This document shows positions 26,404 to 32,956 of a DNA stretch of 32,956 nt, piece after piece. The notes below the pieces were generated by a model. The model saw only the letters and a program-made list of their open reading frames with translations, had not been told where the DNA came from and searched no databases. Source of the DNA: Propionibacterium sp. (GTDB taxonomy: Bacteria; Actinomycetota; Actinomycetes; Propionibacteriales; Propionibacteriaceae); NCBI GenBank assembly GCA_022837595.1, contig JALHFX010000019.1, positions 1 to 32,956 on the forward strand. The letters are read 5' to 3'. Position numbers and translations under genes: made by a program. Position 1 is the stretch's first letter. Every line of letters starts with the position of its first letter.

Positions 26404-27099
26404 ATGTCAGACAGATTTCAAAGCTTCATCCGAGCCTTCGGCGCAAACCCGACGGTGCGTCAGCTGTCATTCGCCGCACTGGCGGTACCGATGAATCTGG
26501 TTGTTGCTCTGTGGAAGATTCTGCTGTCAATCCTGACACAGTCGCCGTTGGTGCTCGCCACCGGTTTGTTCAATGCGTCACAAGCCGTCAGTAAGACTGT
26601 CGCGATTCGGACGCACGATTTGACCGAGTCAGTCGTTGGCGGTCGACGTGGTGGACTTTCAGGTTGGTTCCGCGCTGGGGATCCCATAGTGGCCTTCCGC
26701 TTGATCGGCATCAGCACCTTGGTGTCATCTCTACTGATTACTGTCAGCAGTGTATGGATGCTCGCGTGCGGTCAGCGGGTGACGGACTTTCCTCCGTTCA
26801 TCGCCGTGAATCTGGCCGTGCTGAACTTCGTCGAGCTCGGTTTCGCCATCCGCGGCATTCTCGCATCCCGTGGTGACCAGATGATCTCGGCGATCAAGGT
26901 GACCAATCTTGTCGGCGCTTTGATGCTGCTTCCGCTGACTCAGGCCGTGCTGTTGTCGTTGACGACGCAGGGAGATCACAACGTTGCCAACGCCGCCATG
27001 GGTGTGATCTGTGGTAGCGTCGCGGCCCTAGCAGGCTGGAGGATGCTGCGTCATCGTCCCGGGCTCGACCGTCCACCCGCAGACAGCACCGCCGACTGA
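26404..27099 (+). CDS. Polytopic membrane protein, family not recognised
   Basis: A protein of 231 residues with four or five hydrophobic helices (about residues 20-45, 95-120, 130-155, 160-190 and 195-215). A serine/threonine-rich loop after the first helix contains a glycine/arginine patch (VGGRRGGLSGWF). No substrate-binding or catalytic motif is visible. I took the ATG at 26404; a GTG at 26341 would add 21 residues, and the latter could be coupled to the small ORF ending at 26336. It follows the DUF2974 hydrolase on the same strand by about 280 nt. Its role is unknown; the hydrolase is the only obvious neighbour to link it with. Confidence 0.6.
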   Translation: MSDRFQSFIRAFGANPTVRQLSFAALAVPMNLVVALWKILLSILTQSPLVLATGLFNASQAVSKTVAIRTHDLTESVVGGRRGGLSGWFRAGDPIVAFRLIGISTLVSSLLITVSSVWMLACGQRVTDFPPFIAVNLAVLNFVELGFAIRGILASRGDQMISAIKVTNLVGALMLLPLTQAVLLSLTTQGDHNVANAAMGVICGSVAALAGWRMLRHRPGLDRPPADSTAD

Positions 27100-27221
27100 G
27101 CATCCGAGGCGGCATTGCCTGGCCAACCTTGTCTCGATCCCGAACTACCCACCGATGCCCGCAGTGACCTCGGCTACGCTCTCGAGAATAAGGAGAACCC
27201 TGCGGACCGATCGTGAGCGCA

Positions 27222-27866
27222 CTACTTCGGCTGCATGGCGAGTTCGGCGAGAATCTGGGTTGTGGTGAGAAGCCGGACCCCGATGTGTTCGAGATCTGCG
27301 AGCCGTTCGTCGCTGGCCTGTGAGACCGCATCGGTTGCCAGGGCGGTGCGGAAATCTCGCTCGCTCGCATCGAAAAGTGTCGCTCGGGGGCAGTTCGGTA
27401 AGTTGCATCCTGCGACGAGCACCGTGTCGCATCCTTGCGTGTGCAGCCAGTCTTCGAGTTGCGTGCGGTAGAAACCACTCCACCGTGGTTTGAAGAGGAC
27501 GACTTCCCGTTCACCCAACTGCTGCACCTTGCCGGCAAGCAGCAGATCAGCGTTCAAGCGATCCGCACGCGGGACAACCTCAATGGGAATCTGCGCGCCA
27601 TCGCTGCCGGGAGCGACGATCCGTGCGCCGTTCTCGATGATTTCGCGGCGGGGAAGATCGACGTCCGACCCGCCCGCTTCGTACAGTCGCACAATGTGAG
27701 CGATTGGACGCCCACTCGCACGGAACGCCGCCGCAAGGGTGGCCACGCGCGGAATGATCGCGGCGGTCCCGGCAATCGGGGAAGCGCCACCTTCGACGAA
27801 GTCGTACTGTAGGTCGATCACGACGAGTGCCGAGGATCCCCAGTTCGGCTCGGTGTACCGGCTCAT
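27222..27866 (-). CDS. Isochorismatase-like cysteine hydrolase
   Basis: A protein of 214 residues of the isochorismatase/nicotinamidase superfamily, cytoplasmic hydrolases that use an Asp-Lys-Cys triad. The three positions are visible: VVIDLQYDF (D18), LFKPRWSGF (K126) and VAGCNLPNCPRAT (C159). The frame opens at 27902, but TTTGGAGG lies 6 nt before the ATG at 27866, giving MSRYTEPNWG. The substrate cannot be told; none of the isochorismate or nicotinate pathway genes are nearby. The next upstream gene on this strand is an oxidoreductase, separated by about 210 nt. Confidence 0.88.
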   Translation of the reverse strand: MSRYTEPNWGSSALVVIDLQYDFVEGGASPIAGTAAIIPRVATLAAAFRASGRPIAHIVRLYEAGGSDVDLPRREIIENGARIVAPGSDGAQIPIEVVPRADRLNADLLLAGKVQQLGEREVVLFKPRWSGFYRTQLEDWLHTQGCDTVLVAGCNLPNCPRATLFDASERDFRTALATDAVSQASDERLADLEHIGVRLLTTTQILAELAMQPK

Positions 27867-27959
27867 GCGTCGCCTCCAAATCTTGACTCGCGTGACGATC
27901 AACTCTAGATCGCGATTCGCAGATGGAATAAAGCATGAGCCGGCAGCCGAATGACATGT

Positions 27960-27972
27960 ATGAACTGTTCAT
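27960..27972. promoter_or_regulatory. Short palindrome upstream of the isochorismatase-like gene
   Basis: ATGAAC-T-GTTCAT is a perfect dyad about 95 nt before the start codon. It could be an operator, but no regulator is linked to it and it may be chance. Confidence 0.2.
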
Positions 27973-28021
27973 CTGACGGCGAAGTCGTCCTGATCAGCCC
28001 TGTTCTGGCGGATCATGCCTT

Positions 28022-28061
28022 CCTTGCCCGAGGTCGGCTGACCTTGCCCGAGATCGGTTGA
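28022..28061. repeat. Two tandem copies of a 20-bp unit
   Basis: CCTTGCCCGAGGTCGGCTGA and CCTTGCCCGAGATCGGTTGA lie end to end (18 of 20 identical), just downstream of the oxidoreductase stop. Next to it GTTGATC (28057-28063) and GATCAAC (28078-28084) could form a weak stem. No function is evident. Confidence 0.6.
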
Positions 28062-28079
28062 TCGGCGGCCGCAGATGGA

Positions 28080-28652
28080 TCAACGGATGACGCCGAAGCC
28101 TCCGGTCCAATCGATCTTCTCGCTTGCGGCGAGGGTCAGCTGCAGGAAGCCGAGCGCCTCCAGCTCATGCGCCCGCTTGAGCGAACCGGCATCGATCGCC
28201 TCCAGGCCACCAGCGGTCACCAGTGAGGCGAGAGCGTGCTTGGCCGACTCGTCGTCCCCGGCGATCAGCACGGTGGTGGTGAGGTCGCCGATCTTCTTGC
28301 TGGCGAGAGTGGCGGCAAAGTTCGTATTGAAGGCCTTGAGTACCTTCGCCGACGGGAGTGCCGCGGCGAGCTCGGCGGTGGCCGAGCTTCCGTCCGGGAC
28401 GACCAAGGAGTCGAAGGTCGAGAAGTCGAGCGGGTTGGAGATGTCGACGACGACCTTGCCTGCGAGCTGATCGCCGTGGCTGGCCACGATCTGCTGCAGT
28501 GCCGGGTATGGGACAGCGAGGACGACCACCTCGCCGGTGACCGTGCCGACCCCGTCGGAGCCGATCTGCTGTACCTTGGCACCGCCGGCGGTGAAGAGGT
28601 TTGCGATAGCCGAGCCCATGTTTCCAGATCCGAAGATGGTCACGTTGGTCAT
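28080..28652 (-). CDS. NAD(P)-binding oxidoreductase, F420-reductase/ProC-like fold
   Basis: A protein of 190 residues whose N terminus is a Rossmann fold: VTIFGSGNMGSAIANLF (GSGNMG at residues 8-13), then VVVLAVPYPALQQIV, then KVVVDISNPL. This is the layout of the NADPH-dependent F420 reductase/ProC-type family, which moves hydride between NADP and small partners. The C-terminal half lacks the long dimerisation helix of true ProC. AAGGAGA gives a good ribosome-binding site. Its promoter contains a palindrome shared with the marR gene nearby, so it is probably repressed by that regulator and may handle reactive or antibiotic-like compounds. Confidence 0.85.
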   Translation of the reverse strand: MTNVTIFGSGNMGSAIANLFTAGGAKVQQIGSDGVGTVTGEVVVLAVPYPALQQIVASHGDQLAGKVVVDISNPLDFSTFDSLVVPDGSSATAELAAALPSAKVLKAFNTNFAATLASKKIGDLTTTVLIAGDDESAKHALASLVTAGGLEAIDAGSLKRAHELEALGFLQLTLAASEKIDWTGGFGVIR

Positions 28653-28711
28653 GGTGTTCTCCTTGGTCTTGCTTCGGGCTGGACCCGAATGGATTGGTTG
28701 TACATGAAAGT

Positions 28712-28743
28712 AATATACTAGGAAATAGTTGTAGATGCAACTA
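28712..28743 (-). promoter_or_regulatory. MarR-type operator overlapping the oxidoreductase promoter
   Basis: On the minus strand TTGCAT (28740-28735) and TATATT (28717-28712) are 17 nt apart, an excellent promoter 59 nt before the start. The palindrome TAGTTGTAGATGCAACTA (28726-28743) covers the -35. Its core differs at only two positions from the one upstream of marR. Confidence 0.7.
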
Positions 28744-28849
28744 ATGAGTGTGTTGGTTGTCGGCGTGGTGATATGAACCGGCTCTCCACGGGGAGTCGTA
28801 GCCGGATACCCCGCATGCCTGTGCTGAAGCTGAAGGAGAAGGAGCATGA

Positions 28850-29305
28850 ATGCCCGATCAGCCTGATACCCCGACCGTCTACCAGGTGCACGTCACCACG
28901 GACGCGGAGGGGCACACGGTCACACACCGCTGCCAGATCCCCGGCTTTTCGATACAACGCACCATCGGCGACAGCCCACCTATGTGGGCCACCCAACCGA
29001 CTACTGACCCCGTTTCGCGATCCATTTGGGTGATGCCACCGGGATGGCGCGGCGGCTGGCACACCAATCCGCAGCGTCAGCTTGTCGTCCCGCTTTCAGG
29101 AGCGTGGTGGGTGCGCACACAGGATGGTGTTCGCACCGTCATGGGCCCCGGAGATCTACACCTGGGGGATGACCTGGACGCCGTCGCCGACGCGGATGGC
29201 CGGATTGGTCATGACTCCGGCACCGAGGGGGACCAGCCCGTTGTGCTGCTGATGATCCCCGTGAGCGGTGAAAAGCAGCCCTGCGTCGATGTGTGTGACA
29301 CCTAA
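28850..29305 (+). CDS. Cupin-domain protein
   Basis: A small beta-barrel protein of 151 residues. The first cupin motif region reads WRGGWHTNPQRQLVVPLSG, and the second GPGDLHLGDDLDAV with a later GH. The number of histidines fits one metal site, though not all classic ligands are present. AAGGAGAAGGAG lies 5 nt before the ATG. The gene is divergent from the oxidoreductase, and its stop codon lies within the operator of the marR gene. The MarR-type regulator may therefore control all three, with this cupin as enzyme or sensor of a small molecule. The substrate is unknown. Confidence 0.8.
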   Translation: MPDQPDTPTVYQVHVTTDAEGHTVTHRCQIPGFSIQRTIGDSPPMWATQPTTDPVSRSIWVMPPGWRGGWHTNPQRQLVVPLSGAWWVRTQDGVRTVMGPGDLHLGDDLDAVADADGRIGHDSGTEGDQPVVLLMIPVSGEKQPCVDVCDT

Positions 29306-29338
29306 CTGTTAGTTGCAGATGTAACTAACAGTTAGGCT
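29302..29338 (+). promoter_or_regulatory. MarR autoregulatory operator and -10 box
   Basis: Perfect 13-bp arms 29302-29314 and 29323-29335 with an 8-nt spacer contain TAGTTGCAGATGTAACTA (29310-29327), a near match of the site at 28726. TAGGCT (29333-29338) forms a -10 box ending 6 nt before the ATG at 29345, which has no Shine-Dalgarno. A bound repressor would block its own, apparently leaderless, transcript. Confidence 0.65.
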
Positions 29339-29344
29339 GCAGCC

Positions 29345-29851
29345 ATGGATGAGGCACGATGGCTCTCGGACGAAGAGCTCACTGCGTGGGTGCGGTTCAC
29401 CGCAGTCCTCGAGTTACTGCCGGCCGCCCTGGACGCGCAGCTCAACGCCGATGCCGAACTGACGTTTTTCGAATACTTCTGTTTGGCGATGCTGACTGAG
29501 GCACCCGATCGGATCTTGCGCACCAGCGCGTTGGCGGCACGCACGAACGCGACGCTGCCGAGACTCTCTCGGGTAATCACGCAACTCGAGAAGCGTGGCC
29601 TGGTCGCCAGGACACCATGTCCGAAAGACCGCAGGGCAACCAATATCACCCTGACATCTGCCGGGTGGGAGAAGATGGTCCAGGCCGCGCCAGGTCACGT
29701 AAACGCCGTCCGCAGGCTCGTGCTCGACGCGCTCGACCCCGAACAGGTAACGCAGCTGTCGGCGATCTCGGCGGCGATGCTGACCCGCCTTGATCCCGAC
29801 GGCCGCATGCTCGTCACATCCCGCCCGGACAGCACCAGCGCCAAGGCGTAG
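29345..29851 (+). CDS. MarR-family transcriptional regulator
   Basis: A protein of 168 residues with a winged helix-turn-helix: a dimerisation helix at the N terminus, FFEYFCLAMLTEAPDRIL, recognition helix region TLPRLSRVITQLEKRGLV and a wing with CPKDRRATNITLTSAG. Such regulators bind palindromes and release them on contact with phenolic or oxidising ligands. The palindrome directly upstream and the near-identical one before the oxidoreductase and cupin genes are its probable targets. The start ATG lies 6 nt after a -10 box and has no Shine-Dalgarno. Confidence 0.92.
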   Translation: MDEARWLSDEELTAWVRFTAVLELLPAALDAQLNADAELTFFEYFCLAMLTEAPDRILRTSALAARTNATLPRLSRVITQLEKRGLVARTPCPKDRRATNITLTSAGWEKMVQAAPGHVNAVRRLVLDALDPEQVTQLSAISAAMLTRLDPDGRMLVTSRPDSTSAKA

Positions 29852-29896
29852 TCGAGCACCTTTGTGCGGGTAACTACAGCAGGGGTGACGCGGAAT

Positions 29897-30783
29897 CTAA
29901 CCCTTGATCTCGTCCACGCGGTTGATCGGATGCCCCGACGCAAACGCCCGAATGTTGTCGCCGATCATCGATACGAGACGCTGCCGGGTCTCCAGACCAC
30001 GCCAGCCCATATGCGGTGTGATGATGACGTTGTCCATGTTGTACAGCGGGCTCGCATCGTCCAGCGGTTCAAACTCTTGCACATCAAGCCCAGCGCCGGC
30101 GATCACGCCGTCGTCCAGTGCTTCGATCAATGCCTGCTCGTCGACCAGTGGGCCCCGGGCGGTATTGATGAGGTAAGCGGTTGGCTTCATCATCGCCAAT
30201 GTTTGCCGGTTGATCAGGTGCCTGGTCGCCTCGGTCAACGGGCAATTGAGCGAAATAAAATCGCTGTTCTTGAGGACCTCTTCCTGCGTCGTGAAATGGA
30301 CGCCGCCGCTGTCTGGCCTTGCGGTTCTCGTCGCAACGAGGACGTTCATGCCCATTGCCTGCGCCACCCTGATGATCTGTCGGGAGATATTCCCGTAGCC
30401 GATAAGACCGAGGGTCTTTCCGTTGACCTCGACATGGTCGACCATCAGGTGTTTGAGATCGCGGTGTGTGCCACGCGTTCACTGCTGTAAGCGGGGATAT
30501 TGCAGACCATGATCTGCTTCTCACGTGCCGCATCCAGGTCGATGTTGTTGTAGCCAGTGCCGGCTTCGCAGATCATCTTCACGGTCTCGGGGAAAGCCCG
30601 GATGATATCGCCGCTGACCTTCATCTCTTTCGTGACGACAACGGTGAATCCATCGACCCGCGCCAAGATCTTGTCCTCTGGGGTCTCGTCGTAGATGACT
30701 ACCTCAGACGCGATCTGGGCGTAGTCGACTTTCCCGTCATAGTCCACCAATCCGGCGTTCAATACGACGGTTTTATCATCCAT
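29897..30783 (-). pseudogene. D-2-hydroxyacid dehydrogenase, broken by internal deletion and frameshift
   Basis: Two reading frames make up one dehydrogenase. The first (30783-30445) starts MDDKTVVLNAGLVDYDGKVD behind a GAGGGAGA ribosome-binding site and ends SERVAHTAISNT then stop. The second (30445-29897) continues MVDHVEVNGKTLGLIGYG with the NAD-binding GYGNIS, TARGPL (arginine), and the histidine in NVIITPHMGW. In intact members about 30 to 40 residues separate VAHTA from the GKTLGLIG strand. Here almost none remain and the frame shifts by one. The linker helix is therefore lost and the gene is very unlikely to make active enzyme. The protein halves show no other damage, so the lesion is probably recent (or a sequencing/assembly error). 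Confidence 0.8.
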
Positions 30784-31057
30784 GATTCAAGTCTCCCTCG
30801 ACATACGGCTTCGGCTGGTACTCGCCGATCTGACAACAGTTGGTCTGACCTCAACCCTATCCTGGCTTGGTTTACGCACGTCGAGGGTCCTGGGGTCAAC
30901 AGGTTTCGGTCTTTGCTTCGCACTCGAGGCCGATGACGAACACGGTGCTTTTAGGGGTGCCGTGCGGATCTGCAATGGGATGTCTTCGGGTGATCGAAAT
31001 GCCGGTGTTCAACGGGATAAGGTGAGGCCACTCGAGCCCAGCAAGGAGACAAAGACG

Positions 31058-31723
31058 ATGCCTGAACGCAGTAGATACGCCAGCGCGAAGAATCTGGCGA
31101 TCGTTCTAGGTGTGGTTGTCGTCGTCGGAATCATCCTCTGGCTTGATATCGCGACCGGCGTGTGGAGTGATCTGGTCGTTCTGTCCGGTCTGGCTGCAGG
31201 CCTCGTTACGTTTCTATTGAACGCGACAATTATCGATAAACTCATCGCCCGGTCAGCCGCGCGCAGATGGAAATCGGTGAATCGGCTGGCGGTTTCGGAA
31301 ATATTACATCTGGTCGCTGATGAGCGCACCAGCGAGATCGCCAGGGGGAAGATTGTCCCGCGCCTATTGCCTCTGGCCAGTCGCGATGCCGACCCAGATG
31401 TCTGCATAGCCCAACTTGAGCATCTGCGCGATCAGGTGATGTACGAGCGGTCCCGGCTGGCAGAAACGCTGAGCCGCTGGGCACAGTTCCTGATCTCCAG
31501 CGGTGATAACGAGACGATCATGGAACATATCGGTGACATCACCTGGCAGTTGGACCTCGTGCGTGATGCGGCTCTCGAGGCTGAACTGCAGATTGACGAG
31601 TCGTCCTTCGACGCCCTCAACGTCCAGATCAGCATCTGCAACGACGCCATAGTCGCACTTGAATGTGAGCTTCGCGATCGTCTGGTGGAAGACACCCGAC
31701 TGAGGATGCGGGATGCGAGATAG
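31058..31723 (+). CDS. Hypothetical membrane protein with two helices and a helical cytosolic domain
   Basis: A protein of 221 residues. Two N-terminal membrane helices (about residues 9-30 and 38-60) are followed by about 155 residues of predicted helix with paired coiled-coil character (ERSRLAETLSRWAQF, then AALEAELQIDESSFDALNVQ). AAGGAG lies 8-9 nt before the ATG. The longer upstream frame (30782) has no support. No family is recognised; the shape suggests a membrane-anchored oligomerising or signalling subunit. It ends just before a strong terminator. Confidence 0.65.
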   Translation: MPERSRYASAKNLAIVLGVVVVVGIILWLDIATGVWSDLVVLSGLAAGLVTFLLNATIIDKLIARSAARRWKSVNRLAVSEILHLVADERTSEIARGKIVPRLLPLASRDADPDVCIAQLEHLRDQVMYERSRLAETLSRWAQFLISSGDNETIMEHIGDITWQLDLVRDAALEAELQIDESSFDALNVQISICNDAIVALECELRDRLVEDTRLRMRDAR

Positions 31724-31740
31724 GCCGACAAGCAAGCGCC

Positions 31741-31808
31741 GCTAGCCGTCAATGGTGAAGCCTGCCGCAGAACAGCGTCCACAGCAGGCTTCACCATTGA
31801 CGGCTAGC
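31741..31808. terminator. Bidirectional terminator with a perfect 25-bp stem
   Basis: Arms 31741-31765 and 31784-31808 are exact reverse complements around an 18-nt loop. It starts 17 nt after the upstream stop and lies 17 nt past the end of the leftward lipoprotein gene, so it serves both convergent genes. A perfect 25-bp stem is longer than most bacterial terminators. Confidence 0.85.
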
Positions 31809-31825
31809 AGCGGATATCTCGCCGG

Positions 31826-32821
31826 TTACTCACCTTGCAGCAGCTCCGCCAGCTTGACCGCGCCGGCGACCGACGTCGGTGTTGGCGGATCGGTGAACGG
31901 CATCGCCATCGCAACAACGCGACCGTCCTTGACGGCCTTGAGCTCCTCCACCCCGCTGAACGTGGCGAACGTCGATTCAGCCTCTTCAATATTGCCGTCG
32001 CCGTAAATGAGGACGATGTAGTCAGGATTGCGCTGGAGCAGATCTTCCATGGAAGCGTCGAAGACTCGGCTGGTCTCATCTGCGTACACGTTCGTCAACC
32101 CGTTCGCTTCGAAGATCGGCTGCACCATGCTGGAGCTGCCGTAAGCGTAGAAGGTACTGCTGCCCGGAGTGATATAGAGCGCAGCCGCAGAACCCTTCTC
32201 GGTCTCACCGCCGAGGTTGGCGACCTGCTCGTTCAGATTGGTCACGACGGCCGCACCTTTCTCCGGTACGCCGAAGACCGACGCCAGTCGGGTGACCTCG
32301 TCATTCACCAGATCGAAGCTCGCCTTATCCACGGAATAGTTCGCGCACATCGCCACTGGCGAGTACACGGGTACCCCGGAGGCGCGCAGACTATCGCGGT
32401 CGACACCTGTGTCGTAGCCGATGACCAGGTCAGCCCCGGTGGCCAGGATGGCTTCGGTGGAGACATTCGCGCCACCCGTGTCGAGCTCGGTGCTCGCGAT
32501 CGTCGGAATGGCGATGAGCTCGGTGAGGGTTTCCTGGTCGTAGGCATCTTCGCGGAGCACGCCCGCGCGCGCCGTGACATGGTCGAGCACGCCAAGTTCG
32601 GCGAGCACGGACGCACTGGTGTCGCCCAGCATCACGACCTTCGTCGGAGCTTCATCGAAGACGAGCACCTCATCGCAGCTCTGCACTCGCGCGGGGAAGG
32701 CTGAGTTCTGGATCTCCACCGCGCTGCCCGAAGGCTGCGCATCTTGCGTGGGGCTCGAACACGCCGAGAAGAGCAGGCTGCCGACGGCGATCGCCGCAGC
32801 CAGCCGGTACCGATTTTGCAT
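31826..32821 (-). CDS. Iron-siderophore/corrinoid-type ABC transporter substrate-binding lipoprotein
   Basis: A protein of 331 residues. A signal sequence ends in the lipobox LLFSAC with the lipidated Cys21, followed by a serine/proline linker. The remainder is the two-lobed Peripla_BP_2 (FecB/BtuF-like) fold: TKVVMLGDTSASVLAELG in the first strand pair, ADLVIGYDTGVDRDSL, the long connecting helix (DKASFDLVNDEVTRL), and NPDYIVLIYGDG. It captures a siderophore, haem or corrinoid outside the cell and delivers it to a permease. AAGGAG precedes the start. It follows the probable ATPase gene on the same strand, separated by a hairpin. Confidence 0.9.
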   Translation of the reverse strand: MQNRYRLAAAIAVGSLLFSACSSPTQDAQPSGSAVEIQNSAFPARVQSCDEVLVFDEAPTKVVMLGDTSASVLAELGVLDHVTARAGVLREDAYDQETLTELIAIPTIASTELDTGGANVSTEAILATGADLVIGYDTGVDRDSLRASGVPVYSPVAMCANYSVDKASFDLVNDEVTRLASVFGVPEKGAAVVTNLNEQVANLGGETEKGSAAALYITPGSSTFYAYGSSSMVQPIFEANGLTNVYADETSRVFDASMEDLLQRNPDYIVLIYGDGNIEEAESTFATFSGVEELKAVKDGRVVAMAMPFTDPPTPTSVAGAVKLAELLQGE

Positions 32822-32841
32822 TGTTTCTCCTTGTAGTTGCG

Positions 32842-32862
32842 GGCGGGGCCGGGTGCCCCGCC
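32842..32862. promoter_or_regulatory. G+C-rich hairpin between the upstream ABC-operon gene and the binding-protein gene
   Basis: GGCGGGGC and GCCCCGCC pair over 8 bp across a 5-nt loop in the 48-nt gap. Such intergenic stems in ABC operons often protect one side of the message and raise the binding protein level over the ATPase; here this is inference. Confidence 0.45.
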
Positions 32863-32869
32863 GAGCACG

Positions 32870-32956
32870 TCAGTTCTTGCGGCCGTCGAAGAGCAGGTAT
32901 CGGCGTCCGCCATGTTCGACGCGAGCCACCTCGCAGCGGTAAACCTCCGAAAGCAG
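32870..32956 (-). CDS. Probable ABC transporter ATP-binding protein, C-terminal end only
   Basis: On the minus strand the frame entering from the window edge codes LLSEVYRCEVARVEHGGRRY and eight more residues, then stops (TGA, 32872-32870). The pattern L-x-x-V-Y-x-x-x-V-x-[RV] followed by a short strand is typical of the end of FecE/FepC-like ATPases of siderophore or corrinoid importers, where 'L-x-x-V-Y' precedes the last beta hairpin. It lies directly upstream of the lipoprotein gene on the same strand. The Walker motifs are outside the window, so the call is by tail and context. Confidence 0.6.
   Translation of the reverse strand: MLSEVYRCEVARVEHGGRRYLLFDGRKN

Noticed and set aside
27197..27327. 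Plus-strand GTG frame with an AAGGAGAA site
   Set aside because: It lies mostly antisense to the isochorismatase-like gene, is short and has no family; the apparent ribosome-binding site is probably chance.

Overview
The window is GC-rich and protein-dense. It has NarL-type and MarR/LacI regulators, G+C-rich hairpin terminators without U-tracts, and several genes whose -10 box sits 6-7 nt before an ATG that lacks a Shine-Dalgarno (leaderless style). This fits an Actinomycetota chromosome, probably a host-associated, sugar-fermenting one. A Propionibacteriaceae-like origin is a guess only.

Layout. (i) 1-1575: the end of a LacZ-type beta-galactosidase and a GPH-family sugar:cation symporter, i.e. 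a lactose/galactoside operon. (ii) 1576-2145: two decayed transposase fragments and a 16-bp-stem hairpin. (iii) 2146-2595: a small HEAT-like protein. (iv) 2653-15682: an apparent defence island bounded by two diverged direct-repeat copies (about 150 and 180 bp). It holds six same-strand genes: a motif-I-only adenine methylase-like protein, an Eco57I-like adenine methylase with NPPY, an SF2 helicase with an N-terminal GIY-YIG/T5orf172-like domain, a DUF262+HNH (GmrSD-like) protein, a 1276-aa dynamin-like protein with two P-loop GTPase domains, and a 540-aa partner GTPase. (v) 15880-17711: a NarL-type two-component pair. (vi) 17802-24112: a leftward lacI-GH3-GH3 cluster. The second GH3 is circularly permuted and membrane-anchored. 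lacI starts under a large palindromic operator/promoter. (vii) 24270-27099: a 34-aa membrane peptide with a strong terminator, a DUF2974 hydrolase with C-terminal membrane helices, and an unrecognised membrane protein. (viii) 27222-29851: isochorismatase-like hydrolase, NADP-binding oxidoreductase, cupin and MarR regulator; two near-identical 18-bp palindromes mark the putative MarR regulon. (ix) 29897-30783: a D-2-hydroxyacid dehydrogenase pseudogene. (x) 31058-32956: a membrane protein of unknown function, a 25-bp-stem terminator, and a leftward iron/corrinoid-type ABC uptake operon (lipoprotein and the end of an upstream gene, probably the ATPase).

How the genes may work together. LacZ/GPH and the LacI-controlled GH3 pair point to plant or host beta-glycoside use. 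In the island, the methylases and GIY-YIG helicase look like a modification-restriction module against unmodified DNA. The DUF262/HNH protein is the kind of nuclease that attacks modified DNA. The membrane-associated dynamin-like pair may act at the envelope during infection. The tight packing (ATGA or 8-nt overlaps, an 18-nt gap) links the genes physically, but that they form one system is inference. The GTPase pair is separated by 162 nt and may be its own transcription unit.
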